This document shows, one piece after another, positions 1 to 9,398 of a stretch of 64,000 nucleotides of DNA. Position numbers and translations under genes: made by a program. The stretch is from Candidatus Kapaibacterium sp. Its GTDB lineage: Bacteria; Bacteroidota; Ignavibacteria; Kapaibacteriales; UBA2268. Every line of letters begins with the position of its first letter. The first letter of the stretch is position 1. The notes below the pieces were generated by a model. That model ran no database searches. It was not told the origin of the DNA and saw nothing but the letters and a program-made list of their open reading frames with translations. Where the stretch lies: contig CALHGZ010000001.1 of NCBI GenBank assembly GCA_938031175.1, positions 1 through 64,000 on the forward strand, read 5' to 3'.

Positions 1-2
1 GC

Positions 3-266
3 AATACTGCAAAAATAAAATTATTCATAAAAGACTATTCATCTGGTAATGCAATAAGCGGTGCTTTAGTTAAAATTTACTCAGAGGAAACACTTATATC
101 TGAAGGCGAATCAAATTCTAATGGCTATTATATTAAAGAGGCACTGAAAGCTCCTGCCACATATAAAATTGTAATAACTAAGAACGGATATAAATCTAAA
201 ACATTTGAAATGAAATTTAAAGAATGCACAGTTATTTCTGAGACAATAAAGCTGGAAACTGACTAA
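3..266 (+). CDS. C-terminal fragment of a carboxypeptidase-regulatory-like domain protein (5' end outside window)
   Basis: The reading frame is open from the first full codon at position 3 to a TAA at 264-266, so about 87 C-terminal residues are visible and the start lies before the window. The visible part reads as one beta-sandwich of the CarboxypepD_reg type: a G-A-L-V-K-I strand, an E-S-N-S-N-G-Y-Y turn, and a final T-Y-K-I-V-I-T-K-N-G-Y strand. In this family such domains are accessory modules of secreted or TonB-linked outer-membrane proteins and have no catalytic role by themselves. The full protein's function cannot be read from the fragment. A strong terminator lies 26 bases after the stop, so this is the last gene of its transcript. 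Confidence 0.6.
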   Translation, partial: NTAKIKLFIKDYSSGNAISGALVKIYSEETLISEGESNSNGYYIKEALKAPATYKIVITKNGYKSKTFEMKFKECTVISETIKLETD

Positions 267-292
267 CAATTAACACATCTTTGTACAAATTC

Positions 293-322
293 AAAAAGAC
301 GCTCAATAAGGAGCGTCTTTTT
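293..322 (+). terminator. Rho-independent terminator
   Basis: AAAAAGACGCTC and GAGCGTCTTTTT form a perfect 12-bp stem around a 6-base loop (AATAAG), and the second arm runs into further T residues. It ends the transcript of the partial gene at the window start. The A-run on the other side would also let it work on the opposite strand. Confidence 0.9.
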
Positions 323-507
323 AATTTTGATAATTTAATTGCCAATTTTTTAAAGGAAAAGAGTGAATGATTTAAAAATTTATTTTTTAGCTTACAAATA
401 GTTTATATTATTTTGATTTATCAATAATCAATTACTATATATCATTATTACGAGTACAATATGGAATATTTTGAGTATAAATTTAATTCATAGCTATTAT
501 TTTTCGC

Positions 508-515
508 TATCTTTG
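508..515 (+). promoter_or_regulatory. TAnnTTTG -7 promoter box (TATCTTTG)
   Basis: TATCTTTG matches the Bacteroidota -7 consensus TAnnTTTG exactly. It ends only 5 bases before the ATG of the antiporter gene at 521, so the transcript would start at or next to the start codon. I see no clear TTTG -33 element at the usual spacing. Confidence 0.55.
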
Positions 516-520
516 TATTT

Positions 521-2488
521 ATGGAACAGTTGCTATATACAATTGGATTAATACTTTTTATTTCGATAGTAATAGTCTATGCATTTAATCGTATAAAACT
601 TCCACCAATGCTTGGTTTCTTCATTGCAGGAGCCTTGATTGGTCCCTATGGCTTTAAATTTGTTAGTGATTATTCCACTGTTGAACTTTTGGCTGAACTT
701 GGGGTAATTTTTCTACTATTTATCATAGGTATCGAATTTTCACTGACAAAACTTTTTAAACTAAAGAAAGTTATATTTTTAGGGGGTTCAATCCAGGTTT
801 TTGGAACAATAATTATAACATCAATTATCTTGATTAATCTTGGTTTTTATTTAAATAAAGCCATATTTATAGGCTTTCTTGTATCGCTCAGCAGTACAGC
901 AGTAGCAATGAAGCTTCTCCAGATGAACCGCCAAGTAGATGCACCTCACGGACGTAACGCATTGGGAATATCAATATTTCAAGACATTATGGTTGTACCA
1001 ATGCTAATGTTTTTACCAATTTTAGCAGGTGTAAATAAGGATTCGACATCATCTGTATTACAGATGAGTTTAAAATTACTTGTTTTAGTTGTATTTGTAG
1101 TAGTTTCAGCGAAATGGATTGTTCCATTTATATTTTATCAAATAACAAAAACTCGCATTAAAGAGTTATTTTTGCTCACAACTATATTACTTTGCTTAGC
1201 AATTGTAGGATTATTTGAATATTTCGGACTATCATTAGCGATAGGTGCTTTTATTGCCGGATTGTTGATCTCTGAATCTGAATATAATCAGGAGGCAATT
1301 GCGAATATTACTCCGTTTAGAGACGTATTTTCGAGCTTTTTCTTCGTTTCGATCGGAATGCTTCTTGATTTACAATTTTTGATAAATAACTGGTTATTAA
1401 TATTAGTATTGGTTATTTTTCTTGTAATAATAAAAACAACAATAACAACATTAGCCTGCCTAATCTCTGATGCAAGTCTTCGGACATCTCTGCATACTGC
1501 TTTGATTTTATTTCACATAGCAGAATTTTCATTTGTAATATCATTAGCTGGAATTCAGTTAGGTTTGATTGATCAAGAAACATATCAAAAATTTTTAGGT
1601 GCATCTATAATATCGATAGCAATAGCACCATTTGCATTTCAGATTGCACCTTCTCTTGCTCAAAGTATTTCTTGCTGGCGAATTTTTCAGAAATATGCAA
1701 ATAGGCAAGATTTCGAGGAAATAAAATCTAATCTGGAAAATCATATAATAATAATTGGGTTTGGTATAAATGGAAGGAATGTTGCGAAAGCAGCAAAAAT
1801 AGCAGGTATTCCGTATATTATACTAGAGATGAATCCAATGACAGTTAAACAGGAAAAACTCCAAGGTGAACCAATTTATTACGCGGATGCATCAAACAGA
1901 GAAATATTGGAGCATTGCAAAATAGAAAAAGCCCGCATTCTTGTAGTTGCTATATCTGACCCCATTTCTTCCGAACGTATTACATCTCTTGCAAAAAAGC
2001 TCAATCCCGGTCTATATATAATTGTCCGCACAAGATACGTCGGTGAAATGCAGGCACTATATAAAGCTGGAGCTGATGAAGTTATACCAGAAGAGTTCGA
2101 AACATCTATTGAAATATTTGTTCGTGTTTTGAATAAATATTTAATACCTAAAAGCGATATTGAAAAATTTGTTAATCAAATAAGAGCCTCTGGTTATGAA
2201 ATGTTTAGATCACTTTCTTTCGAAAATAACAATATTCAAAATTTAAAAGTTTCCCTTCCTGAATATGAAATTAGTGTATATGATTTACCTGAAAACAGCC
2301 AAATTGTTGGTAAATCTTTAGCAGAATTAGATATACGTCAAAAGTATTCAATAACTTTATTGGCGATTAGAAGAGGGAGTGAACAAATAATCAATCCTTC
2401 GGGTGAAGTACATTTGGAAGCAAATGATCAGTTGATATTGTTTGGTAAACCCGAAAAAATTTATGAATTCATCGAGTATGCTAAGTAA
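521..2488 (+). CDS. CPA2-family K+/H+ (or Na+/H+) antiporter with RCK domains, KefB-like
   Basis: A 655-residue inner-membrane cation:proton antiporter. Residues 1-380 are a run of about 12 hydrophobic segments of the Na_H_Exchanger fold, including the conserved L-S-S-T-A-V-A and F-Q-D-I-M regions. Near residue 406 begins a TrkA-N/RCK domain with the Rossmann glycine motif G-F-G-I-N-G, and the last 90 residues form a TrkA-C domain (S-Q-I-V-G-K-S-L-A-E-L-D). This order and length are normal for the KefB/YbaL branch. RCK domains of this family bind nucleotides or other ligands and gate ion flux; here the substrate ion is inferred, not seen. The gene stands alone between a terminator and an AT-rich gap. 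The ATG at 521 is the first codon after the promoter box, which supports this start. Confidence 0.9.
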   Translation: MEQLLYTIGLILFISIVIVYAFNRIKLPPMLGFFIAGALIGPYGFKFVSDYSTVELLAELGVIFLLFIIGIEFSLTKLFKLKKVIFLGGSIQVFGTIIITSIILINLGFYLNKAIFIGFLVSLSSTAVAMKLLQMNRQVDAPHGRNALGISIFQDIMVVPMLMFLPILAGVNKDSTSSVLQMSLKLLVLVVFVVVSAKWIVPFIFYQITKTRIKELFLLTTILLCLAIVGLFEYFGLSLAIGAFIAGLLISESEYNQEAIANITPFRDVFSSFFFVSIGMLLDLQFLINNWLLILVLVIFLVIIKTTITTLACLISDASLRTSLHTALILFHIAEFSFVISLAGIQLGLIDQETYQKFLGASIISIAIAPFAFQIAPSLAQSISCWRIFQKYANRQDFEEIKSNLENHIIIIGFGINGRNVAKAAKIAGIPYIILEMNPMTVKQEKLQGEPIYYADASNREILEHCKIEKARILVVAISDPISSERITSLAKKLNPGLYIIVRTRYVGEMQALYKAGADEVIPEEFETSIEIFVRVLNKYLIPKSDIEKFVNQIRASGYEMFRSLSFENNNIQNLKVSLPEYEISVYDLPENSQIVGKSLAELDIRQKYSITLLAIRRGSEQIINPSGEVHLEANDQLILFGKPEKIYEFIEYAK

Positions 2489-2491
2489 AAT

Positions 2492-2525
2492 GAAATATTG
2501 ATTATCAATATCTCTTTTTGTTTTC
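2492..2525 (+). terminator. Probable Rho-independent terminator
   Basis: GAAATATTGA and TCAATATCTC form a stem with one mismatch around a TTA loop, followed by TTTTTGTTTT. It directly follows the antiporter gene. The stem is AT-rich and therefore weaker than the terminator at 293-322. Confidence 0.5.
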
Positions 2526-2716
2526 TAACTTTATTGGTGATTAATAAGACCTTATTTAATAAAAATGTATTATTTCAACTCTCTGAATTTATTGCATTTT
2601 GGCAATGTAATATTTCTGATATTTTAGTGTTAATAATATTGCAAGGGTTCTTAATTATAATTTAATAATGGACAGATTTAAACGTTTCATATAATTTGTG
2701 AAAATTCGGAAGTAAA

Positions 2717-5700
2717 ATGAAAAATTTAGCTTTATTACTGACATTTTTAATTTTTATATCAACTCAACTCATAAGTCAACCCTCTTTTCAATTGATTGAG
2801 AATAATCCCAAACAAAATTTTTATCAAGTTAAGCAAGCTGCCGAAGAATTTTGGTTAGGATTATCGCCTGAGGAACGTAGGGGATGGAAAAATTATAAAC
2901 GATGGGAGTGGTTTTGGGAACCTCGGGTTGGAGAAAGTGGGGAATATCCTAATGTAGCGAAGCTTTATGAAGAGTGGAAAGTATTAAATTACACGAAAGA
3001 AAAAGACAGAATATTAAGTTCGAAAAAGTGGATTCAGCTTGGTCCAATTGGTGAACCTGTTGTTAAACATATTGGAGCTCAAGGTATAGGTAGAGTTAAT
3101 TCAGTGAGAGTTGTCAATAATAAACCAGGATTAATGTATGCAGGCTCTGCTGGAGGTGGTTTATGGAAAAGCACAAACAATGGCAAAAGCTGGTTCAAAC
3201 TCCCATTCCCTCAATTTTTATCTCTCGGTATAACTGATATTTCAATTTCACCTACAAATCCCAATATTTTATATATTTCAACCGGAGATGCATTTGGTGC
3301 TGGAGCAGTTAGTGTACAAGTCAATAGTATTGGAGTAGTCAAATCAACGGATGGGGGTAATTCATTTTTCCAAACTGGTTTTAGCCAGGAGCTTTCTCAT
3401 TCAAGAATATTAGCCCGCATCATTGTTCATCCAACCAATCCCGATATAGTCTATTTGGCTGCAAGTGATGGTATATATAAGACAACAGACGGAGGTCAAA
3501 GTTGGTCTAATACCATCTCTGGTTCATTTATTGATATGGAGTTTCATCCGAAGAATCCAGAAATAATATATGCTTCGACTCGTAAGTGGTCTCAAAATGA
3601 GATATATAAGACAAGCGATGGAGGTAAAACTTGGAAAGAAGTGCGACGATTCACAAATTCGAGACGTATTGCATTAGCTGTAACTGAAGCTAATCCTAAA
3701 AATGTTTACGCTGTTGTAGCTAGTACTGCTCGTTCATTCCATTCTTTCATAGTTTCATATGATGAAGGAGAAAATTGGACAGTAACAGCAACACAAAAAC
3801 CAAATATTTTAGGTCGAGATTTTGGAACAGATAATGTTGGTCAAGGTGAATATGATTTAGCAATAGCTGTAGCTCCGTACGATGAGAATTTAATTATCGT
3901 AGGCGGTATAAATTTATGGAAGTCAACAAACGGTGGTTACTCTTGGTCTCAAATTTCTCACTGGTATGGTGGAAATAACATACCGTTTGTCCACGCTGAC
4001 CAACATGATATAATATTCGATGATGTTTCCGGCGCGGTTATTGTTGGTAACGATGGAGGAATTGAGATTAGTTATAATGAAGGAAAGACTTGGCAAAAAC
4101 TTAATGATGGTTTAACAATTATGCAACTTTACAGATTTTCAAATTCAGCCACAGTTAATAATTTAATAATAGCCGGCTCGCAAGACAACGGAACAAATAT
4201 GTATCGCAACAATAAGTGGTATAATGTTTATGGCGGCGATGGGATGGAATGTATAATTAATCCAATTGACCCGAATAGGGTTTATCTATCGCTATATAAT
4301 GGAGAATTAAGGCGTTCAGTTGATGGAGGTGAATCTTTTGTAACTATGCTAAATAGTGAAATGACTGGCGAAAGTGGTGCCTGGGTTACTCCTTTTGTAA
4401 TAGATCCTCAAGATCCCTCAACTCTTTATGCCGGTTATCGCAATGTTTTTAGATTAACAAATCATGGAGCCAATTATACCAGAATATCAAATTTTAGTAC
4501 TAATCAACAGTTAATTTCTTTAGCTGTAGCACCTTCGGATAGAAATGTTATATATGCAGGTAGCTATAGCACAATGTATGTAACTTATGATGGTGGAAGT
4601 AATTGGAAGACGATTCCTGGATTGATGGGCGGTTTAACCTATGTTGCAGTAGATCCGAAAAATCCACGTAGAGCCTGGTTTACAAGTGCATCATACAATT
4701 CTAATCGGAGAATTGTTGAATATGACGGTAGCAACGTAATTGATTTAACAGGCAATTTGCCAAATCTTGCAGTTAATACTATCATTTATCAAGATGACTC
4801 ACCTGATAGATTATATATAGGCACGGATGCGGGAGTCTATTACTGTGAAAATTCATCTGGTAATTGGATAAAATATGGAACTGACCTTCCAAACCTTGTT
4901 GTTACTGAACTTGAAATTCAATATAAAGCAAAGAAATTAAGAGCTGCAACTTATGGTGGGGGTGTTTGGGAAATTGATCTCTTGGAGTGTAATCTAAAAT
5001 CACCAACAATTGAAATTCTTGGCAAGGATACGATTTGTCAGGGTGATACAGTAATTTTAAAGTGCGTTTCAGATTATCAAAATATAAAATGGTCGAATGG
5101 TAAAACTTCGAGAGAGATAGCAGTTACTGAGGCTGGTGTCTATTACGTTACAGTTTTTGAAGGGGATTGTCAATCCTCTTCCAAACCAGTTGAAATTAAA
5201 TATTATACATCACCAAAAATGACGATTCGTGCTACAAGCGGTTATCCATTCTGCGAAGGGGACGAAGTTAATGTAACATTACAGGCAACCTCTCTATTGT
5301 TTGAATCATGGCTATGGTCGAATGGAGAGACAACAAGTTCGATAAAAGTTACATCGCCCGGTAAGTACTTCGTACAAGGTGTAACAAAGGATGGTTGCAT
5401 CGTCCGTTCCGATACATTTAATTTAGAACCAAATCCATTACCCGAGAAACCGGTTATAATATGGGCTAATCATAATACACTTATGACAATTGAAACTTAT
5501 TCTGAATATCAATGGTATTTAGACGGTAAGCCAATTCCGGGAGCTACAAATAGATTTTATACAATAAAAGATAGCGGTATGCATTCAGTGCAAGTATATA
5601 ATGAATACAAATGTTCAGCATTTTCAGATGAATTCCATGTTATTTCAAATGTTACTGATCCTATAGAAAGTGAATTTATAATTGTTTTCCCAAATCCCTC

Positions 5701-5899
5701 TACCGGTATATACAAAATTGAAACGAATGATTACAATCCAAAAAATGTAAAAGTAAGGAATATTTTAGGGGTTGAGGTATATTCCGATAAAATATATCAA
5801 TCAAGTCAAATTGATTTGCGAGGATTTCCGGCTGGAATATATTTTCTGGATATTAATCTTGGCTATAAGGGATTAACAATAAAATTAATTAAAGATTAG
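2717..5899 (+). CDS. Secreted sortilin/BNR-repeat beta-propeller protein with T9SS sorting domain
   Basis: A 1060-residue exported protein. Residues 1-20 are a signal peptide (M-K-N-L-A-L-L-L-T-F-L... ending S-Q). Residues about 100-750 carry many Asp-box/BNR repeats of the form S-x-D-G-G-x-T/S-W (for example KTTDGGQSWSN, KTSDGGKTWKE), the pattern of VPS10/sortilin-type ten-bladed propellers. After residue 760 come two Ig-like segments of the gliding-motility/SprB kind with C-x(2)-D-T-V-x-L and W-S-N-G-x-T-T motifs. The last 80 residues are a T9SS type A sorting domain (V-F-P-N-P-S-T-G ... G-I-Y-F-L). Such proteins are exported across the outer membrane and anchored or released; binding partner and enzymatic role are unknown. 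It is monocistronic and converges on the AbgT gene 18 bases downstream. Confidence 0.85.
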   Translation: MKNLALLLTFLIFISTQLISQPSFQLIENNPKQNFYQVKQAAEEFWLGLSPEERRGWKNYKRWEWFWEPRVGESGEYPNVAKLYEEWKVLNYTKEKDRILSSKKWIQLGPIGEPVVKHIGAQGIGRVNSVRVVNNKPGLMYAGSAGGGLWKSTNNGKSWFKLPFPQFLSLGITDISISPTNPNILYISTGDAFGAGAVSVQVNSIGVVKSTDGGNSFFQTGFSQELSHSRILARIIVHPTNPDIVYLAASDGIYKTTDGGQSWSNTISGSFIDMEFHPKNPEIIYASTRKWSQNEIYKTSDGGKTWKEVRRFTNSRRIALAVTEANPKNVYAVVASTARSFHSFIVSYDEGENWTVTATQKPNILGRDFGTDNVGQGEYDLAIAVAPYDENLIIVGGINLWKSTNGGYSWSQISHWYGGNNIPFVHADQHDIIFDDVSGAVIVGNDGGIEISYNEGKTWQKLNDGLTIMQLYRFSNSATVNNLIIAGSQDNGTNMYRNNKWYNVYGGDGMECIINPIDPNRVYLSLYNGELRRSVDGGESFVTMLNSEMTGESGAWVTPFVIDPQDPSTLYAGYRNVFRLTNHGANYTRISNFSTNQQLISLAVAPSDRNVIYAGSYSTMYVTYDGGSNWKTIPGLMGGLTYVAVDPKNPRRAWFTSASYNSNRRIVEYDGSNVIDLTGNLPNLAVNTIIYQDDSPDRLYIGTDAGVYYCENSSGNWIKYGTDLPNLVVTELEIQYKAKKLRAATYGGGVWEIDLLECNLKSPTIEILGKDTICQGDTVILKCVSDYQNIKWSNGKTSREIAVTEAGVYYVTVFEGDCQSSSKPVEIKYYTSPKMTIRATSGYPFCEGDEVNVTLQATSLLFESWLWSNGETTSSIKVTSPGKYFVQGVTKDGCIVRSDTFNLEPNPLPEKPVIIWANHNTLMTIETYSEYQWYLDGKPIPGATNRFYTIKDSGMHSVQVYNEYKCSAFSDEFHVISNVTDPIESEFIIVFPNPSTGIYKIETNDYNPKNVKVRNILGVEVYSDKIYQSSQIDLRGFPAGIYFLDINLGYKGLTIKLIKD

Positions 5900-5917
5900 T
5901 ATTATCAAATTAGTAGA

Positions 5918-7447
5918 TTATTTTAGATACAGCGGTCCATCGGGCCCAAGTGGTAAGCCTAAAACTATCCATATAACTAATAGTATAGTCCAGAAAATAG
6001 TAAAAAAGATAGTATATGGGAGCATAGTTGAAATAATAGTACCAATACCATATTTTTCATCGTATTTTTGTGCAAATGCAACAATCAGAGCAAAATAGCT
6101 CATCATTGGTGTAATTAGGTTAGTGACTGAGTCCCCAATTCTAAAAGCTGCTTGAGTAAGTGCAGGATGATATCCCAAAATCATAAACATAGGAATGAAA
6201 ACAGGTGCCATAATAGCCCATTTTGCGGAGGCACTTCCCATAAACATATTAATAAATGCAGAAAGAATGACAAAAGCAACAATAAGAGGAATTCCCGTGA
6301 GTTCAATGTTTTTAAGGAATTCAGCACCATTTATTGCCAATATTAAACCTAAATTACTATTTTTAAAAAAGTAAACAAATTGCGCCGCAAAAAAAACAAG
6401 AACGATATATGTTGCTAAAGTTGACATAGATTTTATGATGTGCTTCATTACATCTTTATCGCTCTTAATGTTTCCAGTAATTAATCCGTAAACCAAACCG
6501 GGTATAAAAAAGAATAATAAGATACCAGTGATTATCCCATCGAAGAAAGGTGAATGTAAAACATCATTATTCTCGGGATTACGGAATATACCCCATTCTG
6601 GAACAATTGTTAATGTAAATAATACAGATAAAATGATTATGCTTAAAATTGCCCATAGTAAACCTTTTTTCTCAAGAGGAGTTATTTCGTCTAAATTAAC
6701 TGAACTGACATTACCTTCATATTTTTTCAATCTTGGTTCGACTATTTTTTCTGTCACCCAAGTACCGACAATAACAATAATAAAAGCAGAAACAAACATA
6801 AAGTAGAAATTGACTGCAGCACTAATTTTAATCTCTGGATCAATAATTTGAGCAGCAGATTGAGATAAGCCAGCCAAAATTGGGTCAACCGAACCAATCA
6901 GGAAATTAGCTCCAAAACCGCCACTTACTCCGCAAAAAGCAGCAGCAAGACCAGCCATAGGATGGCGACCTAATGCATAAAATATAGTGGCACCAAGTGG
7001 GATTAATATTACATAACCTGCCTCGGAGGCTAAATGTGATAAAATGCCAGCAAAAACGATTGATGCGGTGATGAGCTTTTTGGGGGATTTAAAAACCAAC
7101 GCACGTATTAAAGTGTCAAATAATCCGGAACCTTCTGCTAAACCAATTCCAATCATCACTGCGAGGACATAACCAAGCGGAGGAAAGTTTACAAAATTTG
7201 CTGTTACATTAGTATAAATCCATCTTATTCCGTCTGCATCTAGTAAATTTTTTACATTAATTATTTGTTGTGTTGAAGGGTGAACAACACTCCAGCCAAG
7301 GATTGTTCCAAACCAAGACAATATGGCAACTAATACTGCTAATATTCCAAATAGAGTTGCTGGATGCGGTAGCTTATTTCCAACAATCTCAATAACATCA
7401 AGCGATTTGTTGAAAAGTTTAGAAACAATACTTTTTATTTTCATCAA
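5918..7447 (-). CDS. AbgT-family transporter
   Basis: A 509-residue polytopic membrane protein of the AbgT family, whose members import p-aminobenzoyl-glutamate or export sulfonamide-type compounds by proton coupling. Visible family features are the N-terminal N-K-L-P-H-P-A-T-L-F-G segment, V-I-L-I-P-L-G-A-x-I-F, G-V-S-G-G-F-G-A-N and, near the C-terminus, F-M-G-S-A-S-A-K-W-A and R-I-G-D-S-V-T-N-L-I-T-P-M. Length is normal for the family. No folate or pAB gene is adjacent, so the substrate cannot be narrowed down. A TAnnTTTG box lies 45 bases upstream. Confidence 0.9.
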   Translation of the reverse strand: MMKIKSIVSKLFNKSLDVIEIVGNKLPHPATLFGILAVLVAILSWFGTILGWSVVHPSTQQIINVKNLLDADGIRWIYTNVTANFVNFPPLGYVLAVMIGIGLAEGSGLFDTLIRALVFKSPKKLITASIVFAGILSHLASEAGYVILIPLGATIFYALGRHPMAGLAAAFCGVSGGFGANFLIGSVDPILAGLSQSAAQIIDPEIKISAAVNFYFMFVSAFIIVIVGTWVTEKIVEPRLKKYEGNVSSVNLDEITPLEKKGLLWAILSIIILSVLFTLTIVPEWGIFRNPENNDVLHSPFFDGIITGILLFFFIPGLVYGLITGNIKSDKDVMKHIIKSMSTLATYIVLVFFAAQFVYFFKNSNLGLILAINGAEFLKNIELTGIPLIVAFVILSAFINMFMGSASAKWAIMAPVFIPMFMILGYHPALTQAAFRIGDSVTNLITPMMSYFALIVAFAQKYDEKYGIGTIISTMLPYTIFFTIFWTILLVIWIVLGLPLGPDGPLYLK

Positions 7448-7491
7448 TGCAAATTATTATAAATGATAGAGTATAAATAAAATTTAACTTG

Positions 7492-7499
7492 CAAAATTA
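7492..7499 (-). promoter_or_regulatory. TAnnTTTG -7 promoter box (TAATTTTG) for the AbgT gene
   Basis: On the minus strand TAATTTTG lies 45 bases before the ATG at 7447, giving a short leader. The box is exact, but no convincing -33 element is seen. Confidence 0.4.
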
Positions 7500-7646
7500 A
7501 TGAAATATTGTTAAAAAATAAATTCGCAAACTATTTGAATTAAAGGTAAAGCAGGAAATAGTATTTTAATAAAAATCTGAGTTTAAGAAGGATGAAATTG
7601 AATAATGATAGAATGAAGTAGTTTTTGGACATATGTATTAGCTTTG

Positions 7647-7720
7647 CACACCTGGAGGGACTCGAACCCCCAACCCTCTGATCCGAAGTCAGATGCTCTA
7701 TCCAATTGAGCTACAGGTGC
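7647..7720 (-). tRNA. tRNA-Arg (anticodon UCG)
   Basis: The minus strand folds into a cloverleaf: acceptor GCACCTG with CAGGTGT, D arm with GCTC..GAGC, anticodon stem TCTGA/TCAGA with loop CTTCGGA (anticodon TCG, reading CGA/CGN), and T arm with GGTTCGAGTCC. The discriminator base is G. CCA is not encoded: CAA follows the discriminator, so CCA must be added enzymatically. Confidence 0.95.
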
Positions 7721-7727
7721 ATCTATT

Positions 7728-7735
7728 CAAAATTA
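7728..7735 (-). promoter_or_regulatory. TAnnTTTG -7 promoter box (TAATTTTG) for tRNA-Arg
   Basis: TAATTTTG on the minus strand ends 7 bases before the 5' end of the tRNA, the distance expected for a -7 element. The box is squeezed between the flippase stop (7741) and the tRNA, so the tRNA has its own promoter. Confidence 0.65.
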
Positions 7736-7740
7736 ATGTA

Positions 7741-9219
7741 TTATTGAGTTTTTTCAAAATTTTTTTCAAGTCCAAATATTTTTCTTAAATAATTAAGCTC
7801 TTTGTTATCAAAAAATTTAAGTATTAATAGTAGAAAAAAGAAGAATATTATTAATGCTATTTTCATAAAAATAATATAATTTTCAGGGAATAAATTTATA
7901 AGTTGCTGATCGATAAAATAAATTAAAATTACTGAACATATAACTATTCCAAGTCTTTTAAATTCATACTTAATTGGGTAGTATTTGTTCGAGAAATAGT
8001 ATATTATTAAGGCCGAAATAAGATATGCAAAAAATGTTGCCCATGCAGCCCCCCAAATTCCAAATATTGGTATAAGCAGAAAATTTAGTGCAATATTTAC
8101 TAAACCAGCAATTCCGACTGCGATTGGTAGGTACTTGGTTTTTTTTGCAATATGTATTCCAGCAGCAAAGTTATTAAATACGCCATTAAAGTAATAGCCA
8201 GCTAAAATAATGGGTACAATACCTAACCCTTGCCAATATGCAGGATTGATTAATTTACCTCCAATGAATGGTATCTGAACTATGTAATTAATGAATATTG
8301 AAATAGTAAGAAATAAAATGGCTGAAATAATTGTAAAGTATGTCAAAATACGAGCGAAAAGTTCATTTGCATCTTTATCTTTGTAATTGCTAAGGTAGAA
8401 AGGCTTCCAAGCATATTCAAAAACTGATACTAAAAGCATCATAATAATTCCAAGTTTATAGTTTACAGCATATAATCCTAATTGCTCTGCACCAGCTATT
8501 GCTCTCATAATGGGTTTATCAGCGACTTGTAGTGCTATTGCTGATAGACTTGCTGGTATAGTCGGTATCCCGAATCTAAGCATTGATTTGAATAAGTTTT
8601 GATCTAATTTAAAGCGTATATTATTCAGTAAATTTGGAGATAAGATAATTAGCCCCAGAACAGAAGAAATTAGTTGGGCTAGAAAAATACCATAGGTACC
8701 ATAATTAAAGTATGCAACAAATAATACATTCAGTAAAACGGCAGTAAGTACGATTATAAATCTTGTCAGTGCAAAATGGAAAGCTTTTCTTTCCATTCTT
8801 AATTGGGCATAGGGAATTATAAGCAAAGAATCGAAAAAAGGAACTAAACATGCTAATGTAATTGTTTCAACATTAATAGTCTGTCCTGTTAACAAAAATG
8901 AGAGATTAGATGAATTAAATAATAATATGGATGAGAGAAAACCACTCAGAATTGCAATTGTGAGAAAAGAATGGGTGTAAACTATTTTGGGATCATTTTC
9001 TTTATAGAAGCGGAAAAAGGCACTTTCCATTCCAAATGTATATATAATGTTGATAAATGCTATAATGGAAAAAATATTGGCAATTTCTCCGATTTCATTT
9101 TTAGGTACAAAGTTCGTATATAGTGGATATAATAGGAAAGATAAAAATCTTCCAACAATTGTAAATATGCCATAGATTATAGTATCTGTTCCAAGTGCTA
9201 TTAGCTTTTTTATGATCAT
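7741..9219 (-). CDS. Polysaccharide/lipid-linked oligosaccharide flippase (Wzx/MATE-like)
   Basis: A 492-residue membrane protein with about 12-14 hydrophobic segments in the pattern of the MOP exporter superfamily (polysaccharide biosynthesis protein/RfbX). Typical features are the N-terminal T-I-I-Y-G-I-F-T-I-V-G-R-F-L-S segment, A-F-F-R-F-Y, a central L-R-F-G-I-P-T-I-P-A-S-L, and G-L-Y-A-V-N-Y-K-L-G. Family members flip undecaprenyl-linked sugar units for O-antigen, capsule or peptidoglycan. No sugar-transferase genes are adjacent, so the polymer is unknown. The gene is monocistronic, with its own upstream promoter box and the tRNA-Arg promoter just after its stop. Confidence 0.85.
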   Translation of the reverse strand: MIIKKLIALGTDTIIYGIFTIVGRFLSFLLYPLYTNFVPKNEIGEIANIFSIIAFINIIYTFGMESAFFRFYKENDPKIVYTHSFLTIAILSGFLSSILLFNSSNLSFLLTGQTINVETITLACLVPFFDSLLIIPYAQLRMERKAFHFALTRFIIVLTAVLLNVLFVAYFNYGTYGIFLAQLISSVLGLIILSPNLLNNIRFKLDQNLFKSMLRFGIPTIPASLSAIALQVADKPIMRAIAGAEQLGLYAVNYKLGIIMMLLVSVFEYAWKPFYLSNYKDKDANELFARILTYFTIISAILFLTISIFINYIVQIPFIGGKLINPAYWQGLGIVPIILAGYYFNGVFNNFAAGIHIAKKTKYLPIAVGIAGLVNIALNFLLIPIFGIWGAAWATFFAYLISALIIYYFSNKYYPIKYEFKRLGIVICSVILIYFIDQQLINLFPENYIIFMKIALIIFFFFLLLILKFFDNKELNYLRKIFGLEKNFEKTQ

Positions 9220-9249
9220 TGAACTTTAGATGCAATTCAGTTTAAAATT

Positions 9250-9257
9250 CAAAAATA
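9250..9257 (-). promoter_or_regulatory. TAnnTTTG -7 promoter box (TATTTTTG) for the flippase gene
   Basis: An exact minus-strand match lies 30 bases before the flippase ATG at 9219, predicting a leader of about 25 bases. Confidence 0.4.
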
Positions 9258-9398
9258 TAGTAAACATATTAAATTCATAAAGTATTTTTTGCAGTATGAG
9301 TTTTTAAGTTTTTGATTTTCTAATTCCATTAGAATAAGATGAATTCAGGTAATTATTTATTAGTTAATCTATTTTTCATAATTTAATGATTTTATTAA

